Source: DASQHY01 sp035602605
Lineage (GTDB): Bacteria; Acidobacteriota; Terriglobia; Acidiferrales; UBA7541
Direction of reading: 5' to 3'
Assembly (NCBI GenBank): GCA_035602605.1
Contig: DATNLZ010000026.1
Location: forward strand, 1 to 6,936
Length of the DNA stretch: 6,936 nt
Shown here piece by piece: positions 6,186-6,936 of this stretch. The position numbers were made by a program, and so were the translations under genes. Numbering within the stretch: the first letter of the stretch is position 1; the number at the start of each line of letters is the position of its first letter. A model generated the notes under the pieces. It ran no database searches and had not been told where the DNA came from. It saw nothing but the letters and a program-made list of their open reading frames with translations.

Positions 6186-6225
6186 GGCTCGATGCCGACA
6201 CCTTTTTTGGTCTCGGCATTCAGCC
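6186..6225. repeat. Imperfect 17-bp inverted repeat with a T6 loop
   Basis: GGCTCGATGCCGACACC (6186-6202) and the complement of 6209-6225 agree at 14 of 17 positions, around TTTTTT. It lies about 50 bp upstream of the integrase-type transposase start. It could be an element end, a target palindrome or a block against read-through transcription. Confidence 0.5.
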
Positions 6226-6363
6226 CAACTTGTTTTGAACGCGCACACTCGATCCGTGAGAGTGTGGTCTTTCTCTGCAGCCGTGAGACTTTTTCTCCTC
6301 ACTGTGGTTCCATGTCCTTGTCGTAACGACGCCATTCGGCCTCCTGAAACTAACAAGCAGGTG

Positions 6364-6532
6364 CCGGTTATCCGCTTTAAATAGGCGGTAACGCATGGTC
6401 CTATCTGAGACTCGTGGCCTATAGCTTTGTTCGGTTATCCGGGGGCGCATAGGGTAGCAGCAGAGACTCGGTGCCCTAAGGCACACATGGCCTAACGATT
6501 CTGTTGATACTGTCCCCCGAACCGAGCGTCTC
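6364..6532. ncRNA. Candidate structured RNA, possibly the bridge RNA of the IS110-type element
   Basis: The backbone is a long-range stem: TCGGTT(ATC)CGGGGG at 6431-6445 pairs with CCCCCGAACCGA at 6514-6525, 12 bp with one 3-nt bulge. Inside it GTGCC CTAA GGCAC (6471-6484) forms a 5-bp hairpin, and GAGACTCGGT (6463-6472) can pair alternatively with ACCGAGCGTCTC (6521-6532). Upstream, GTTA-CCGC and GCGGTAAC (6367-6375 with 6385-6392) form another hairpin. The pairings are seen directly; that they act as RNA is inference. IS110-family elements encode a bridge RNA in a non-coding end, downstream of the recombinase in the IS1111 group, which fits this position if transcribed on the minus strand. 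The strand and ends are not determined. Confidence 0.4.
6365..6478. repeat. Two diverged tandem copies of a roughly 50-60-nt unit
   Basis: CGGTTATCCG occurs at 6365-6374 and 6432-6441, and GAGACTCG occurs at 6407-6414 and 6463-6470, in the same order. Between them both copies carry CGCAT, and both continue with GTGGCCTA or GTGCCCTA. The first copy has about 11 extra bases after CGGTTATCCG, which explains the different spacings (67 and 56). Confidence 0.6.
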
Positions 6533-6602
6533 AAGAACCCGAATGGCCAACCGCCAAGGATGAGATCCTCAGGGGATGGACGGACTCTCTCACCAGAGAC
6601 GC

Positions 6603-6936
6603 TCAAGCTGCTTGTTGTTTCAAATGTTTGGCGTCGAAATTTACTCCTTTCTTCCAGACGATCAACGTGATCGCGGCAATCTTCCTGGCCAAGGTGAGAC
6701 GAGCCATCGTCGGCTTCGCCCCCTTGGCCAGCAAAGCCTCGTAGAATCCGTGGAACGGTCCAGCGGAGATGCTGGCCATCGTGGCCGCACCCTTGAAGAT
6801 TTTCTTGAGATCGTGGTTATGATCTTGATTCAGTCCACGAAGCTGCTGCGGTTTCCGGGAACGTTGCAACTGCCCGTCCACGTAGCGGTATTGGGCGCTG
6901 TCGTGCGTCTCCAGTCCAAGACCACTGTAGTTCCAT
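6603..6936 (-). CDS. IS110-family transposase, C-terminal part (5' partial)
   Basis: The frame is open from the right window edge to a TGA at 6603-6605 and gives 110 residues. It starts with WNYSGLGLETHDSAQYRY and continues with 'QLQRSRKPQ..RGLNQDHNHDLKKIFKGAA', 'GPFH.FYE.LLAKG.KPTMARLTLARKIAAI' and 'WKKG..FD...L'. This is the end of the C-terminal Transposase_20 domain of IS110/IS116/IS902-type enzymes. These are not classical DDE transposases: an N-terminal RuvC-like DEDD domain works with a catalytic Ser in the C-terminal domain. Both active-site parts appear to lie beyond the window, so activity cannot be judged. A GTG at 6881 would be a false start, as homology clearly continues upstream. 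The 3' non-coding stretch that follows is long and structured. Confidence 0.88.
   Translation of the reverse strand, partial: WNYSGLGLETHDSAQYRYVDGQLQRSRKPQQLRGLNQDHNHDLKKIFKGAATMASISAGPFHGFYEALLAKGAKPTMARLTLARKIAAITLIVWKKGVNFDAKHLKQQAA

Larger units (their letters stand above)
6136..6602. other. 467-bp gene-free region between two transposases, rich in inverted repeats
   Basis: No open frame here has convincing protein-family similarity. Besides the hairpins listed separately, I see GAGA/TCTC around AAAA (6167-6178), CACACTC/GAGTGTG (6244-6250 with 6260-6266), GTGAG/CTCAC (6283-6287 with 6298-6302), the 11-bp palindrome GTCGTAACGAC (6320-6330), and a 9-bp inverted pair GAGCGTCTC/GAGACGCTC (6524-6532 with 6596-6604) that reaches the stop codon of the IS110-type transposase. 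The region must contain the right-hand ends of both elements, but I cannot place the boundary. Confidence 0.6.
6365..6936. mobile_element. IS110-family insertion sequence, right-hand end (partial, boundary uncertain)
   Basis: This comprises the transposase C-terminus and the structured non-coding DNA downstream of it. IS110 elements generally lack obvious terminal inverted repeats and target duplications, so the end cannot be placed by eye. The start given here is where the repeated, structured segment begins and should be read as a guess. Confidence 0.4.

Noticed and set aside
6054..6356. A 100-codon minus-strand frame overlapping the start of the transposase
   Set aside because: It crosses the IS end, overlaps the transposase in another frame and has no family resemblance; composition is arbitrary.
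6365..6478. CRISPR array
   Set aside because: Only two imperfect copies with unequal spacing and no cas gene; it fits a diverged duplication in a structured segment.

Overview
The window looks like part of the chromosome of a soil-type, moderately GC-rich bacterium. Acidobacteriota is my best guess: it rests on remembered resemblance of the fused E1 protein, the molybdopterin dehydrogenase fragment and the integrase-type transposase to proteins common in that phylum. No rRNA or other phylogenetic marker is present, so this is only a guess.

Left half (1-4160), a catabolic cluster. The window opens in the last 53 codons of a TIM-barrel sugar isomerase/epimerase on the + strand (ends 163). Facing it is a two-gene minus-strand operon: an enolase-superfamily protein of the mandelate racemase type (2306-3406) followed, 46 bp later, by a single-chain 2-oxoacid dehydrogenase E1 with alpha and beta halves fused (229-2259). 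Divergent from the operon, across a 195-bp intergenic region, is a vicinal-oxygen-chelate (VOC) metalloprotein (3602-4159). Together these suggest catabolism of a hydroxy or sugar acid: isomerisation, dehydration to a 2-oxo acid, then oxidative decarboxylation. The substrate cannot be read from the sequence, and no E2 or E3 gene is in view.

Middle (4160-5033), a rearranged segment. It holds a perfect 35-bp palindrome, a textbook sigma-54 -24/-12 promoter pointing right, a muconolactone-isomerase-like gene on the minus strand that this promoter would read in antisense, and a 5'- and 3'-truncated fragment of an isoquinoline-1-oxidoreductase/aldehyde-dehydrogenase-type molybdopterin subunit.

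Right part (about 5028-6936), mobile DNA. A complete DD(35)E integrase-core transposase gene (5029-6135, minus) abuts the broken dehydrogenase gene. After 467 bp without a gene comes the C-terminal 110 residues of an IS110-family transposase (minus) running off the window. The gap between the transposases is rich in secondary structure: a 12-bp long-range stem, several local hairpins and two diverged tandem copies of a roughly 60-nt unit. Because it lies just downstream of an IS110-type recombinase, where IS1111-type elements encode their bridge RNA, it is the most interesting part of the window. That assignment is inference, not proof.
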